DNA of 23,590 bases from Limosilactobacillus pulli. GTDB taxonomy: Bacteria > Bacillota > Bacilli > Lactobacillales > Lactobacillaceae. The DNA is taken from NCBI RefSeq assembly GCF_947381555.1, contig NZ_CANCWQ010000025.1, positions 1 to 23,590 on the forward strand, written 5' to 3'. Below the pieces are notes generated by a model. That model saw nothing but the letters and a program-made list of their open reading frames with translations, ran no database searches and had not been told where the DNA came from. Position numbers and translations under genes: made by a program. Shown piece by piece: positions 6,237-13,725 of this stretch (position 1 is its first letter; each line of letters starts with the position of its first letter).

Positions 6237-8723
6237 TTATGAAATTGAATCCGTCAGATCAAGCTGTTCGGTCTGTTCAGAATCAGTCAGCTGTGGCTTG
6301 ATCCGCAGCTTAACCGGGATACCCTGACTTTCCGTATCAATTACAAATGTACCGTTGGAATGAGCCGTTCCCAGATGGTGATCAGTAATCAAAACGTCTT
6401 GGAACATTGGCCGATCCGTAATGATTTGAACGGCACCTTGGTAGTCGGCATCATACGGCATAAAGTCAACTAACTTGTGTGGTGCCTTCTTCAGTCGATG
6501 CAATACCAGCTCACCGCGTCTTGCCCGCGCGCCCAGCTTGATATCGGAGACGGCCATTTCCTTAAAGGCCCCCCGCTGCGTAATCATGGCCAGATGCTGA
6601 TCTTCTTCAACCAGCTGCAAGTCAACCATGCTATCATCATCATGCAAGTTGATTCCGCGCACACCAGTCGTTCTAACCCCAGCAATTGGTACTTCGGCTA
6701 CGTCAAAGCGAACGGCATAGCCTTCATGACTGATTGCCAACAGTGACTGTGACTTATCGGCTGGCTCATAGTACATTACATTGACGACTTGAGCATCATC
6801 GCTCTTGAGCTTCATGTAGACTGTCGCCGTACTCTTGTAGCGCGATCCTGGCTGATATTCCTTGAACTCGGTCTGCTTGACTTGACCATCGCTGGTTCCC
6901 ATCAACAGCGTCCCTGGCATGTCCAGGCGATCAAAAATCATGGCCTTGATGATCTCTTCACCTTGTGCCAGTCCGATTGTCTGCGAGATGTGCTCACCAA
7001 CGTCTTTCCAGCGAACGTCAGTCAATTCATGCACCGGCCGATAGATTAGGTGACCATGGTTAGTAAACATAAATAGATGCGCCAGCGTGCTGGTTTCTTG
7101 AATGAGCAATGGGTAGTCGTCTTCTCTAAGACCATCTTCTTCAACATTTGATGCCTTAAACGAACGCAGGCTGCTGCGTTTGATGTAGCCAGCCTTGGAT
7201 ACCAACACGACCACGTCTTCTTTGGCAACCGTAACCTTGGTATCAATCTCAAGTTTTTGGACCTTGCTTTGGATCTCGGTGCGCCGTGGCGTGGCAAATT
7301 CTTTTTTGATGGCCCGCATTTCTTGACGCAGCACCTTGGCTAGTTCATTTTCATCACTTAAGATCAGCTGATATTCGGCAATTTTTTCATTTAAGCGCTT
7401 TTGTTCGTCTTCTAATGCCGTTACGTCGGTATTGGTCAGACGGTACAGCTGCATGGTAACGATAGCTTCCGCCTGTGGATCGTCAAAGCCTAGTGACTCA
7501 ATCAGATTCTGCTTGGCATCGGCCCGATTTTTGGAGGCCCGAATCGTTTTGATGACCTGATCCAGCATACTGAGTGCCTTGATCAGCCCTTCAACGATAT
7601 GGAGCCGCTTTTGTGCTTTATTCAGATCAAAGCGCGTCCGCCGCATGATAATCTCTTTTTGAAAACTCAAATAAGAGGTCAAGATATGCTTTAAACCTAC
7701 ACGCATTGGTCGTTGATTATCTATAGCGACCATGTTGAAGTTGTAGTTGATCTGCAAGTCGGTATTCTTGAGCAGATAGTTCAAGATTCCTTCCGCATCG
7801 GCGCCACGCTTTAGTTCAATAGCAATTCTGAGGCCGCTTCTGTCGGTTTCATCCCGTGCATCAGCAATCCCCTCAACTTTTTTGGCCAGCCGCAGATCAT
7901 TGATGCGCTTAACCAGCTGGGCTTTGTTAACTTCATATGGAATCTCGGTGATGTTGATCTGCTGACGGCCGCCACGCAAGGTTTCAATGCTGGTCTTGGC
8001 CCGAACGATAATCCGGCCACGCCCAGTTTCATAGGCTTTTTTAATCCCTTCTTTGCCTTGGATAATCCCACCGGTTGGGAAGTCAGGCCCCGGCACAAAT
8101 TCCATCAGCTTGTCCAGACTAGCCGTTGGATGACCAAGCAGATAGATCAGCGCATCGATCAGCTCACCCAGGTTATGCGTTGGAATTTCCGTGGCATAGC
8201 CGGCTGAGATCCCAGTTGCACCATTGACCAGCAAATTGGGAATGCGGGCTGGCAAAACGGTTGGCTCTTTTTCGGTATCGTCAAAGTTCAGTGTCATATT
8301 AACGGTATCTTTGTCGATATCCTGCAACATCAGTTCTGAAATCTTGCTCAAGCGCGCTTCAGTGTAACGCATAGCCGCTGGCGGATCACCATCCATCGAC
8401 CCATTGTTGCCATGCATCTCAATTAAAGGATCACGCAGCTTCCAGTCCTGACTCATCCGCACCAGCGCTTCATAAATCGAACTGTCGCCGTGAGGGTGGA
8501 AATTACCCATAACGTTACCGACCGACTTGGCTGACTTACGAAAACCCTTGTCGTAAGTGTTACCGTCCTTATTCATCGCAAACAGGATGCGGCGCTGCAC
8601 CGGCTTAAGACCATCACGAATATCTGGCAGGGCCCGTTCTTGAATGATTGACTTGGAGTAGCGGCCGAAGCGATCGCCCATCAAGTCTTCCAAAGTCATA
8701 TTTTCGATTTTTGACTCACTCAT
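6237..8723 (-). CDS. parC: DNA topoisomerase IV subunit A
   Basis: Breaks and rejoins DNA in the ParC2ParE2 enzyme that decatenates daughter chromosomes. At 828 residues it has the expected length. The active-site Tyr is Y120 in AAMRYTEARLS. The region around HPHGDSSIYEALVRM (residues 76-90) corresponds to the quinolone-resistance-determining region; it keeps Ser at 81 and has Glu at 85, which resembles a susceptible-type pattern. The C-terminal domain contains the beta-pinwheel repeats (for example KAGYIKRSSLRSF, SHEGYAVRFDVAEV, TQRGAFKEM). It is called ParC rather than GyrA because it follows parE with a 13-bp gap and the pair lies next to plsY, a typical Lactobacillales arrangement. The ATG follows AGGAGT at proper spacing. 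Confidence 0.96.
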   Translation of the reverse strand: MSESKIENMTLEDLMGDRFGRYSKSIIQERALPDIRDGLKPVQRRILFAMNKDGNTYDKGFRKSAKSVGNVMGNFHPHGDSSIYEALVRMSQDWKLRDPLIEMHGNNGSMDGDPPAAMRYTEARLSKISELMLQDIDKDTVNMTLNFDDTEKEPTVLPARIPNLLVNGATGISAGYATEIPTHNLGELIDALIYLLGHPTASLDKLMEFVPGPDFPTGGIIQGKEGIKKAYETGRGRIIVRAKTSIETLRGGRQQINITEIPYEVNKAQLVKRINDLRLAKKVEGIADARDETDRSGLRIAIELKRGADAEGILNYLLKNTDLQINYNFNMVAIDNQRPMRVGLKHILTSYLSFQKEIIMRRTRFDLNKAQKRLHIVEGLIKALSMLDQVIKTIRASKNRADAKQNLIESLGFDDPQAEAIVTMQLYRLTNTDVTALEDEQKRLNEKIAEYQLILSDENELAKVLRQEMRAIKKEFATPRRTEIQSKVQKLEIDTKVTVAKEDVVVLVSKAGYIKRSSLRSFKASNVEEDGLREDDYPLLIQETSTLAHLFMFTNHGHLIYRPVHELTDVRWKDVGEHISQTIGLAQGEEIIKAMIFDRLDMPGTLLMGTSDGQVKQTEFKEYQPGSRYKSTATVYMKLKSDDAQVVNVMYYEPADKSQSLLAISHEGYAVRFDVAEVPIAGVRTTGVRGINLHDDDSMVDLQLVEEDQHLAMITQRGAFKEMAVSDIKLGARARRGELVLHRLKKAPHKLVDFMPYDADYQGAVQIITDRPMFQDVLITDHHLGTAHSNGTFVIDTESQGIPVKLRIKPQLTDSEQTEQLDLTDSIS

Positions 8724-8736
8724 TGACTATCACTCC

Positions 8737-10740
8737 TTACTTTTGATTCCAAGTCGTAATCGTTGGCGTCTTGGCTTTTTGCCCCCGATTTTCCATCAAC
8801 TGATCGGATTCTTCATCATCGCTTAGCGTGAACTGAACGTTTTCTTCAATCCACTTCCGCCGTGGTGCTACCTTATCACCCATCAAAGTGGTGACGCGTT
8901 TTTCAGCCAGCTCGGCATCCTCAATCCGTACGCGAATCAAGGTCCGCGTATCTGGATTCATCGTGGTTTCCCAAAGCTGATCCGCATTCATCTCACCAAG
9001 ACCCTTAAAGCGCTGCAATTGTGCACCACGGATCTTCTTGGTCAGCTGCGTCAGTTGGTCGTTGGTCCAAGCGTACTGAATCTTGGTCTTGGCACCCTTG
9101 CCAGACTGCACTCGATAAAGTGGCGGCAAAGCAATGTATACCTTGCCGGCTTCGATCATTGGCCGCATGTACTTATAGAAAAATGTCAGCAGCAGAATTT
9201 GAATATGGGCCCCATCATCATCGGCATCAGTCATGATAATGATCTTATCGTAATTGGAATCAGCAACGTTGAACTCGCTGCCGACGCCGGCCCCAACCGT
9301 GTAGATAATCGTATTGAGCTCTTCGTTTTTCAAGACATCATCCAGTTTAGCCTTTTCTGTATTCAGGACTTTACCACGTAATGGCAAAATTGCCTGGAAC
9401 TTTCGGTCACGCCCCTGCTTGGCACTACCACCGGCTGAGTCACCTTCGACCAAGAACAGTTCATTTTTGGTAGCATCTTTGGATTGAGCCGGGGTCAGTT
9501 TACCTGACAGATTGCGTTCCTTGCGACCTTTACGCTTTGATCCGCGTGATTCGTCACGAGCCTTGCGCGCAGCCTCGCGTGCCTGACGTGCCTTGAGTGC
9601 TTTTCGGATCAGCTGTTGGGCTTCATCGCCATTTTCCATCAGCACGTAGCTTAGCTGGTCGCTGACGATTGAGTCAACGATCTTCCGGGCTTCTGGCGTC
9701 CCCAGCTTGTCTTTAGTCTGACCCTCAAACTGGAGAATCCGTTCTGGAATTCGTACTGATACGACTGCCGTCAAGCCTTCACGTACGTCAGATCCTTCCA
9801 GGTTTTTATCGCGTTCTTTTAGCAGACCGACTTTTCTGGCATATTCATTGAAAGTCTTGGTCCAGGCATTGCGAAAACCAGCTTCATGCGTGCCGCCATC
9901 TGGAGTGCGCACGTTGTTGACAAAGCTTAAGACGTTTTCTGAATAGCCATCATTATACTGAGCCGCGACCTCTACCTCAACGCTATCCTGCTTGCCATCA
10001 AAGTACATGATCTGACCCAGGGTATCTTTGTCTTCATTCAAATAGTCGACAAAGTCCTTGATGCCATCTTCAAACTGAAAGACCTCTTCTTTTTCCTGAT
10101 CAGCACGCTTGTCGGTCAGCGTAATCTTCAGCCCCTTGAGTAAGAAAGCCGACTCACGCAGCCTTCTGGCCAAAGTGTCGTAGTTATAGACCGTCGTTGA
10201 AAAGATTTTTGGATCCGGCTTAAAGGTTACCGTGGTCCCCGATCCAGCGCGGGTATTGCCCATTTTTTTAAGGGTACCGACTGGATTACCGCCGTCGACA
10301 AATTTTTCCTGGTAGCGAACGTGATCGCGCACAATCGTCAGCGTCAGCTTGGAAGACAGGGCATTAACGACCGAGGCCCCAACCCCATGCAGACCACCAG
10401 ATGTCTTGTAGCCATCATCTTGACCAAACTTACCCCCGGCGTGCAGCACCGTCATGATGACTTCTGGCGTTGGCTTACCTGATGCATGCATTCCAACTGG
10501 CATCCCTCGACCATGATCTTGGACCGTAATCGAGTTGTCAGGTTCAATCGTGACGTTGATCTCATCGCCAAAACCCGACAAAGCTTCATCGACTGCGTTG
10601 TCGACAATTTCGTATACCAGATGGTGCAGGCCATAGGTATCAGTTGAGCCGATGTACATCCCAGGCCGTTTACGAACCGCCTCGAGCCCTTTCAGGATCT
10701 TAATGGAGGATGCATCGTATTGATATTCTTTTTCTGCCAA
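8737..10740 (-). CDS. parE: DNA topoisomerase IV subunit B (ATPase)
   Basis: ATPase subunit that powers strand passage by ParC. The GHKL ATP-binding fold is seen as EIVDNAVDEALSGFG (residues 44-58), DHGRGMPVG (75-83) and GLHGVGAS (116-123). The Toprim domain carries ELFLVEGDSAGGSAKQGRDR and MTDADDDGAHIQILLL. The C-terminus has the QRFKGLGEMNADQLWETTMNP segment. The start is TTG at 10740, giving MAEKEYQYDASS, with an AGGGGGG ribosome binding site 7 nt upstream. An in-frame TTG at 10761 would add seven residues but puts the ribosome binding site inside the gene. Length is about 667 residues. First gene of the parE-parC operon, divergent from plsY. Confidence 0.95.
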   Translation of the reverse strand: MAEKEYQYDASSIKILKGLEAVRKRPGMYIGSTDTYGLHHLVYEIVDNAVDEALSGFGDEINVTIEPDNSITVQDHGRGMPVGMHASGKPTPEVIMTVLHAGGKFGQDDGYKTSGGLHGVGASVVNALSSKLTLTIVRDHVRYQEKFVDGGNPVGTLKKMGNTRAGSGTTVTFKPDPKIFSTTVYNYDTLARRLRESAFLLKGLKITLTDKRADQEKEEVFQFEDGIKDFVDYLNEDKDTLGQIMYFDGKQDSVEVEVAAQYNDGYSENVLSFVNNVRTPDGGTHEAGFRNAWTKTFNEYARKVGLLKERDKNLEGSDVREGLTAVVSVRIPERILQFEGQTKDKLGTPEARKIVDSIVSDQLSYVLMENGDEAQQLIRKALKARQAREAARKARDESRGSKRKGRKERNLSGKLTPAQSKDATKNELFLVEGDSAGGSAKQGRDRKFQAILPLRGKVLNTEKAKLDDVLKNEELNTIIYTVGAGVGSEFNVADSNYDKIIIMTDADDDGAHIQILLLTFFYKYMRPMIEAGKVYIALPPLYRVQSGKGAKTKIQYAWTNDQLTQLTKKIRGAQLQRFKGLGEMNADQLWETTMNPDTRTLIRVRIEDAELAEKRVTTLMGDKVAPRRKWIEENVQFTLSDDEESDQLMENRGQKAKTPTITTWNQK

Positions 10741-10780
10741 AGAATGGCCCCCCTCGTACAATTTTTAAGTAACGTTTTTT

Positions 10781-10809
10781 AATATAACTGATTTAACAGA
10801 TTTTGGCAA
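10781..10809 (-). promoter_or_regulatory. Promoter of parE-parC
   Basis: On the minus strand TTGCCA (10809-10804), a 17-nt spacer and TATATT (10786-10781) lie about 40 nt upstream of the TTG start codon. Confidence 0.7.
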
Positions 10810-10859
10810 ACTTTATACAAACATTTGTGCCCCCATTATTTCAATTTGTCAAAGTAAAG

Positions 10860-10890
10860 TTGCCGTAATCGATCAATGTGCTATTATAAC
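10860..10890 (+). promoter_or_regulatory. Probable plsY promoter
   Basis: TTGCCG (10860-10865) lies 16 nt upstream of TATTAT, which continues into TATAAC (10885-10890). It precedes the GAGGGAG ribosome binding site by about 15-20 nt. The -35 box is only a partial match. Confidence 0.5.
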
Positions 10891-10927
10891 AATTATGCAA
10901 TCATATTGAGGGAGTTTTTATCAGTTC

Positions 10928-11560
10928 ATGTTTTTAAAAATCTGTTTGATGGCCATCATTGCCTACCTGCTGGGTTCAATTCCGTGGGGGTTGTGGATTG
11001 GTCAGATCTTTTACCATAAAGATATTCGGCAATTTGGCAGTGGCAATATCGGCACGACCAACACACTGCGCATCTTAGGACCTAAAGCCGGGGTAACCGT
11101 GTTGTTTTTGGATATGTTTAAGGGAACCCTGGCCGCCTGTCAGCCATATTTTTTTCACTGCAGCCAAACCGTCAGTCCGCTTTTGATCGGTCTGTTTGCC
11201 GTTTTGGGCCATACCTGCTCAATTTTTGATCATTTCCATGGCGGCAAGGCCGTTGCCACCAGTGCCGGGATCTTGTTGGCCTACAATCCATTGCTTTTTT
11301 TAGTAGCATGGGTGATCTACCTGACCGTACTGTTACTGACCAGCATGGCTAGTGCTGCCGGAATCGTTGGCATCACCGCCATCTTTATTATCGCTTTGTG
11401 CATCCATGACTGGATTCTGGCAGTCATTGCTGGCTTCTTGACAATTGTGATCATCTGGCTGCACCGTTCCAACATCAAACGTATCTTTAACGGTACTGAG
11501 TCACTGGTTCATTTTGGACTAGGTTATCGACGCCAGCAAAAACGCAACCAGAATAAATAG
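10928..11560 (+). CDS. plsY: Acyl-phosphate:glycerol-3-phosphate acyltransferase PlsY
   Basis: Integral membrane enzyme that moves a fatty acyl group from acyl-phosphate to glycerol-3-phosphate, the first acylation in Gram-positive phospholipid synthesis. At 210 residues it has about five membrane segments. The three family motifs are present: GSGNIGTTN (residues 37-45, the conserved Ser and Asn of motif 1), GHTCSIFDHFHGGKAVAT (94-111) and SNIKRIFNGTE near the C-terminus. The ATG is 13-14 nt behind a GAGGGAG site, a rather long gap, but there is no closer in-frame start. Divergent from parE. Confidence 0.95.
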   Translation: MFLKICLMAIIAYLLGSIPWGLWIGQIFYHKDIRQFGSGNIGTTNTLRILGPKAGVTVLFLDMFKGTLAACQPYFFHCSQTVSPLLIGLFAVLGHTCSIFDHFHGGKAVATSAGILLAYNPLLFLVAWVIYLTVLLLTSMASAAGIVGITAIFIIALCIHDWILAVIAGFLTIVIIWLHRSNIKRIFNGTESLVHFGLGYRRQQKRNQNK

Positions 11561-11570
11561 CTTGCATCCA

Positions 11571-11611
11571 AACGCATCACTTGGCATCATTGCGCCAGCG
11601 ATGCGTTTTTT
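11571..11611 (+). terminator. Rho-independent terminator of plsY
   Basis: AACGCATC (11571-11578) pairs with GATGCGTT (11600-11607) and runs into six T. Confidence 0.85.
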
Positions 11612-11631
11612 GTATGACAAGCTACCCAATT

Positions 11632-11645
11632 GGAAACCGATTTCC
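11632..11645 (+). promoter_or_regulatory. LacI/GalR-like operator upstream of the KduD-like gene
   Basis: GGAAACCGATTTCC is a near-perfect palindrome with a central CG, the usual form of LacI/GalR-family operators. The right part, CGATTTCCTAAA (11638-11649), is repeated exactly at 11692-11703, just after the -10 box. The pair would bracket the promoter. The regulator gene is not in the window. Confidence 0.5.
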
Positions 11646-11654
11646 TAAAACTGC

Positions 11655-11682
11655 TTGCAATCATTTTGAAAGCGCTTATAAT
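11655..11682 (+). promoter_or_regulatory. Promoter of the KduD-like gene
   Basis: TTGCAA (11655-11660), a 16-nt spacer and a perfect TATAAT (11677-11682). The spacer and -10 box overlap a cre-like sequence, and the leader RNA would be about 60 nt. Confidence 0.7.
11666..11680 (+). promoter_or_regulatory. Catabolite-responsive element (cre) for CcpA
   Basis: TTGAAAGCGCTTATA matches the cre consensus WTGNAANCGNWNNCW at all fixed positions but one. It overlaps the -10 region, where CcpA binding is known to repress. This suggests shut-off by preferred sugars. Confidence 0.65.
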
Positions 11683-11749
11683 AAGGTGTAACGATTTCCT
11701 AAAGTCAAAAGATCACTTAGCAAGTATTTAAGAAGAGGTGTGCTTAATT

Positions 11750-12523
11750 ATGACTGTCTTTAATCAACAAAGCTTTCGTCTGGATGGCAAGGTTGCCTTG
11801 ATCACTGGTGGTGCCAATGGCTTGGGGCAAAACTACTCCAAGGCACTTTCAATGTATGGCGCTAATATCTTCGTAGTTTCCAATTCCAAGCGTGGCTGGG
11901 AAGAAACGCGTCAGGCCGTAGAAGCCAATGGTCAAAAGATCGGCTTTTTGCAATGCGACATCACCAAGCCAGACTGTGCCGATTCAATCATCGAACAATG
12001 CGTAAAGGAAATGGGCGGTCTGGATATTTTGGTCAACAATGCTGGCATTCAGATTCGCAATGACGTCTTGGAATTCAAGGATGAAGACTGGGATAAGGTC
12101 ATCAATCTAAATCTCAACGCACTCTACCACATGTCACATGCTGCGGCGAAATACATGGCTAAGCAGAATCACGGTAAGATCATCAACATTGGCTCAATGC
12201 AGTCCTATCGTGCCGGTAAGTTCATCTTCCCCTACACGGCAGCCAAGCATGGCGTCTTAGGGCTGACCAAGGCATATGCCGATGCGCTTTCCAAGTACAA
12301 TATCCAAGTCAATGGTTTGGCACCTGGTTATATTCTTACGGATATGACCAAATCACTGGCTGAGGATCCAGTTCGTGGTCCAGAAATCAAAGAACACATT
12401 CCTTCCGGTGAATGGGGTCACCCTGAACAATTAATGGGGCCAATGGTTTTTCTGGCCAGTCCGGCATCCGACTATGTAACTGGTGTAATGTTGCCGGTTG
12501 ATGGCGGCTATCTGTTGCGCTGA
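11750..12523 (+). CDS. SDR oxidoreductase, KduD / gluconate 5-dehydrogenase-like
   Basis: NAD(P)-dependent short-chain dehydrogenase of 257 residues. The Rossmann motif is TGGANGLGQ (residues 19-27), followed by NNAG (96-99) and the catalytic set S149, Y162 and K166 in PYTAAKHG. The whole chain follows the pattern of E. coli KduD: LEFKDEDWDKVINLN, NVxAPGY-type VNGLAPGYILTDMT, EWGHPEQLMGPMVFLASPASDYVTG and C-terminal VDGGYLLR. KduD and gluconate 5-dehydrogenases reduce keto-sugar acids such as 2,5-diketo-3-deoxygluconate or 5-ketogluconate. The start is the ATG 9 nt behind AGAGGTG; a GTG at 11738 overlaps that site. It is a single-gene unit with cre and operator, so sugar-acid-inducible and glucose-repressed expression is likely. 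The exact substrate is uncertain. Confidence 0.85.
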   Translation: MTVFNQQSFRLDGKVALITGGANGLGQNYSKALSMYGANIFVVSNSKRGWEETRQAVEANGQKIGFLQCDITKPDCADSIIEQCVKEMGGLDILVNNAGIQIRNDVLEFKDEDWDKVINLNLNALYHMSHAAAKYMAKQNHGKIINIGSMQSYRAGKFIFPYTAAKHGVLGLTKAYADALSKYNIQVNGLAPGYILTDMTKSLAEDPVRGPEIKEHIPSGEWGHPEQLMGPMVFLASPASDYVTGVMLPVDGGYLLR

Positions 12524-12542
12524 CCAAATTTACGGAATAAAA

Positions 12543-12570
12543 AAGAGGCTGAGAATTAACTCAACCTCTT
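12543..12570 (-). terminator. Terminator of the minus-strand epimerase transcript (hairpin also seen from the SDR side)
   Basis: AAGAGG/CCTCTT and TGAG/CTCA form a stem with one mismatch and a 6-nt loop. The U run (six) is on the minus strand, so this stops transcripts coming from the epimerase gene, about 170 nt past its stop codon. In the plus direction the T tail is poor. Confidence 0.65.
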
Positions 12571-12606
12571 AACTACGTATGAATAATAATGCCTCAGCAC
12601 AGTAGC

Positions 12607-12655
12607 TGGCTGGCAGTTCAACCGCTGATAAATCAGCATTTGACCGACCTAGCCA
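12607..12655 (+). ncRNA. Candidate structured RNA element in the SDR/epimerase intergenic region
   Basis: Nested complementary arms are present: TGGCTG (12607-12612) with TAGCCA (12650-12655), GTTCAA with TTGAC (one bulge), and the perfect GCTGA-TAAA-TCAGC (12624-12637) at the tip. The element lies between two opposed terminators and is followed on the plus strand by a strong terminator at 12678-12718. It may be a small RNA, a structured 3' UTR or a dispersed repeat. No promoter for an independent RNA was recognised. Confidence 0.35.
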
Positions 12656-12677
12656 TCCTGGCGAGGGTTCGAAGATA

Positions 12678-12718
12678 AACTCTGAAAATCGGTTGCAAGC
12701 TGATTTTCGGAGTTTTTT
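12678..12718 (+). terminator. Strong plus-strand terminator
   Basis: A 13-bp stem (AACTCTGAAAATC at 12678-12690 with GATTTTCGGAGTT at 12702-12714, one wobble) is followed by a run of T. It is about 155 nt past the SDR stop codon and 22 nt before the epimerase stop. Confidence 0.85.
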
Positions 12719-12739
12719 CTCACTCTCTTTTGGATAGCT

Positions 12740-13624
12740 TTAGAATGGCTGAATAGCAAATGCATAGTCCTCATGCTTGCCAGGCGCCAGGCGGCTCATT
12801 ACCTGCTTATCCTCCAGCTTGCCATCACTGTGAATGTTATCGGCAATGCCCCACCATGGTTCCACACAGACCAGGTTGGCCTTGGCTGGATATGGCGACC
12901 AGACACCAACAAATGGCGCTCCGTTAACTTGTACATGCATGCCATGGCTGGTTTGCGGCTCCGTCAGCGTGGCCGTAAATGGCATCCCCTTTGTCGCAAA
13001 GATCAAGGCATCTTCGTCAAACAGTTCGTGGTTAAGCGTTACTGGCTGCTGCATGTGCAGAACCTCTGGATGTTCCAAATCATTAAATGGACCCGGTGCC
13101 ACCAGCTTGACCTGTTGATAGTCAATCGCAGGCGAAACGCTGAGCTGAGCAGTCTCAAAGCTGCCCTGCTCGTCTACGGGAACGTTAAAGCCTGGATGTG
13201 CCCCCAAGGCATAGATCAGCGTTTGATCGTCACTTGGATTTTCAACCCGGTAGCTGATCAGCAGCCGCTCGCCATCCAGCTGGTAGCTGATCTTCAAGAC
13301 AAAGGCAAATGGGTAAGCCGCCCGCGTTTGTTCATCGTCACGCAGCTCAAAAACTGCCTTGGTGCTTTCCTGTTCAATAACCTTGAATTCACGATCACGC
13401 GCAAAACCATGCTGCGTTTGGTGATAAATTTTGCCTTGATATTCGTATTGATCATCTTTTAAACGACCAACAAACGGAAACAGAACCGGTGCCTGCCGTT
13501 TCCAAGAAGTCGGATCTCCTTGCCACAGATATTCACGCTCATCCTCATTGCGCTTGATACTGTGCATCTGAGCACCCAACGGATCAATCTGGACCGTTAA
13601 ATACTCATTTTCAATTTGAATCAT
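12740..13624 (-). CDS. Aldose 1-epimerase family protein (LacX-like)
   Basis: Cytosolic beta-sandwich protein of the galactose mutarotase superfamily, 294 residues, normal for the LacX branch. The residues that serve in mutarotases appear as H72 in QHGFARD, H143 in GAHPGFN and E255 in VCVEPWWGI, with R53 in FPFVGRL. LacX-type proteins interconvert anomers of hexoses or hexose phosphates; the true substrate here is unknown. The ATG follows AAAGGA at a rather long distance, with GAGAG closer. It lies downstream of topA on the same strand behind a terminator and is probably transcribed alone. Confidence 0.88.
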   Translation of the reverse strand: MIQIENEYLTVQIDPLGAQMHSIKRNEDEREYLWQGDPTSWKRQAPVLFPFVGRLKDDQYEYQGKIYHQTQHGFARDREFKVIEQESTKAVFELRDDEQTRAAYPFAFVLKISYQLDGERLLISYRVENPSDDQTLIYALGAHPGFNVPVDEQGSFETAQLSVSPAIDYQQVKLVAPGPFNDLEHPEVLHMQQPVTLNHELFDEDALIFATKGMPFTATLTEPQTSHGMHVQVNGAPFVGVWSPYPAKANLVCVEPWWGIADNIHSDGKLEDKQVMSRLAPGKHEDYAFAIQPF

Positions 13625-13671
13625 CTCTCGTCATATCCTTTCCACTCTCAATGGGCAAGTGGTATATGCCA

Positions 13672-13712
13672 AAAGCCCTCCATTCTGCACAATAACAGAT
13701 TGAGAGGGCTTT
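13672..13712 (-). terminator. Rho-independent terminator of topA
   Basis: A perfect 9-bp stem (AAAGCCCTC at 13672-13680 with GAGGGCTTT at 13704-13712) lies 14 nt past the topA stop and ends in a U run on the minus strand. Confidence 0.85.
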
Positions 13713-13725
13713 CGCAAGTTTATTT

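Noticed and set aside
6237..10740. GyrA/GyrB instead of ParC/ParE
   Set aside because: The gene order with plsY, the subunit lengths and the B-before-A arrangement away from recF/dnaN favour topoisomerase IV.
12661..12680. GGTTCGAA resembling a tRNA T-loop
   Set aside because: The flanking bases do not form a T-stem, and no acceptor stem, anticodon arm or D-arm is found around it.
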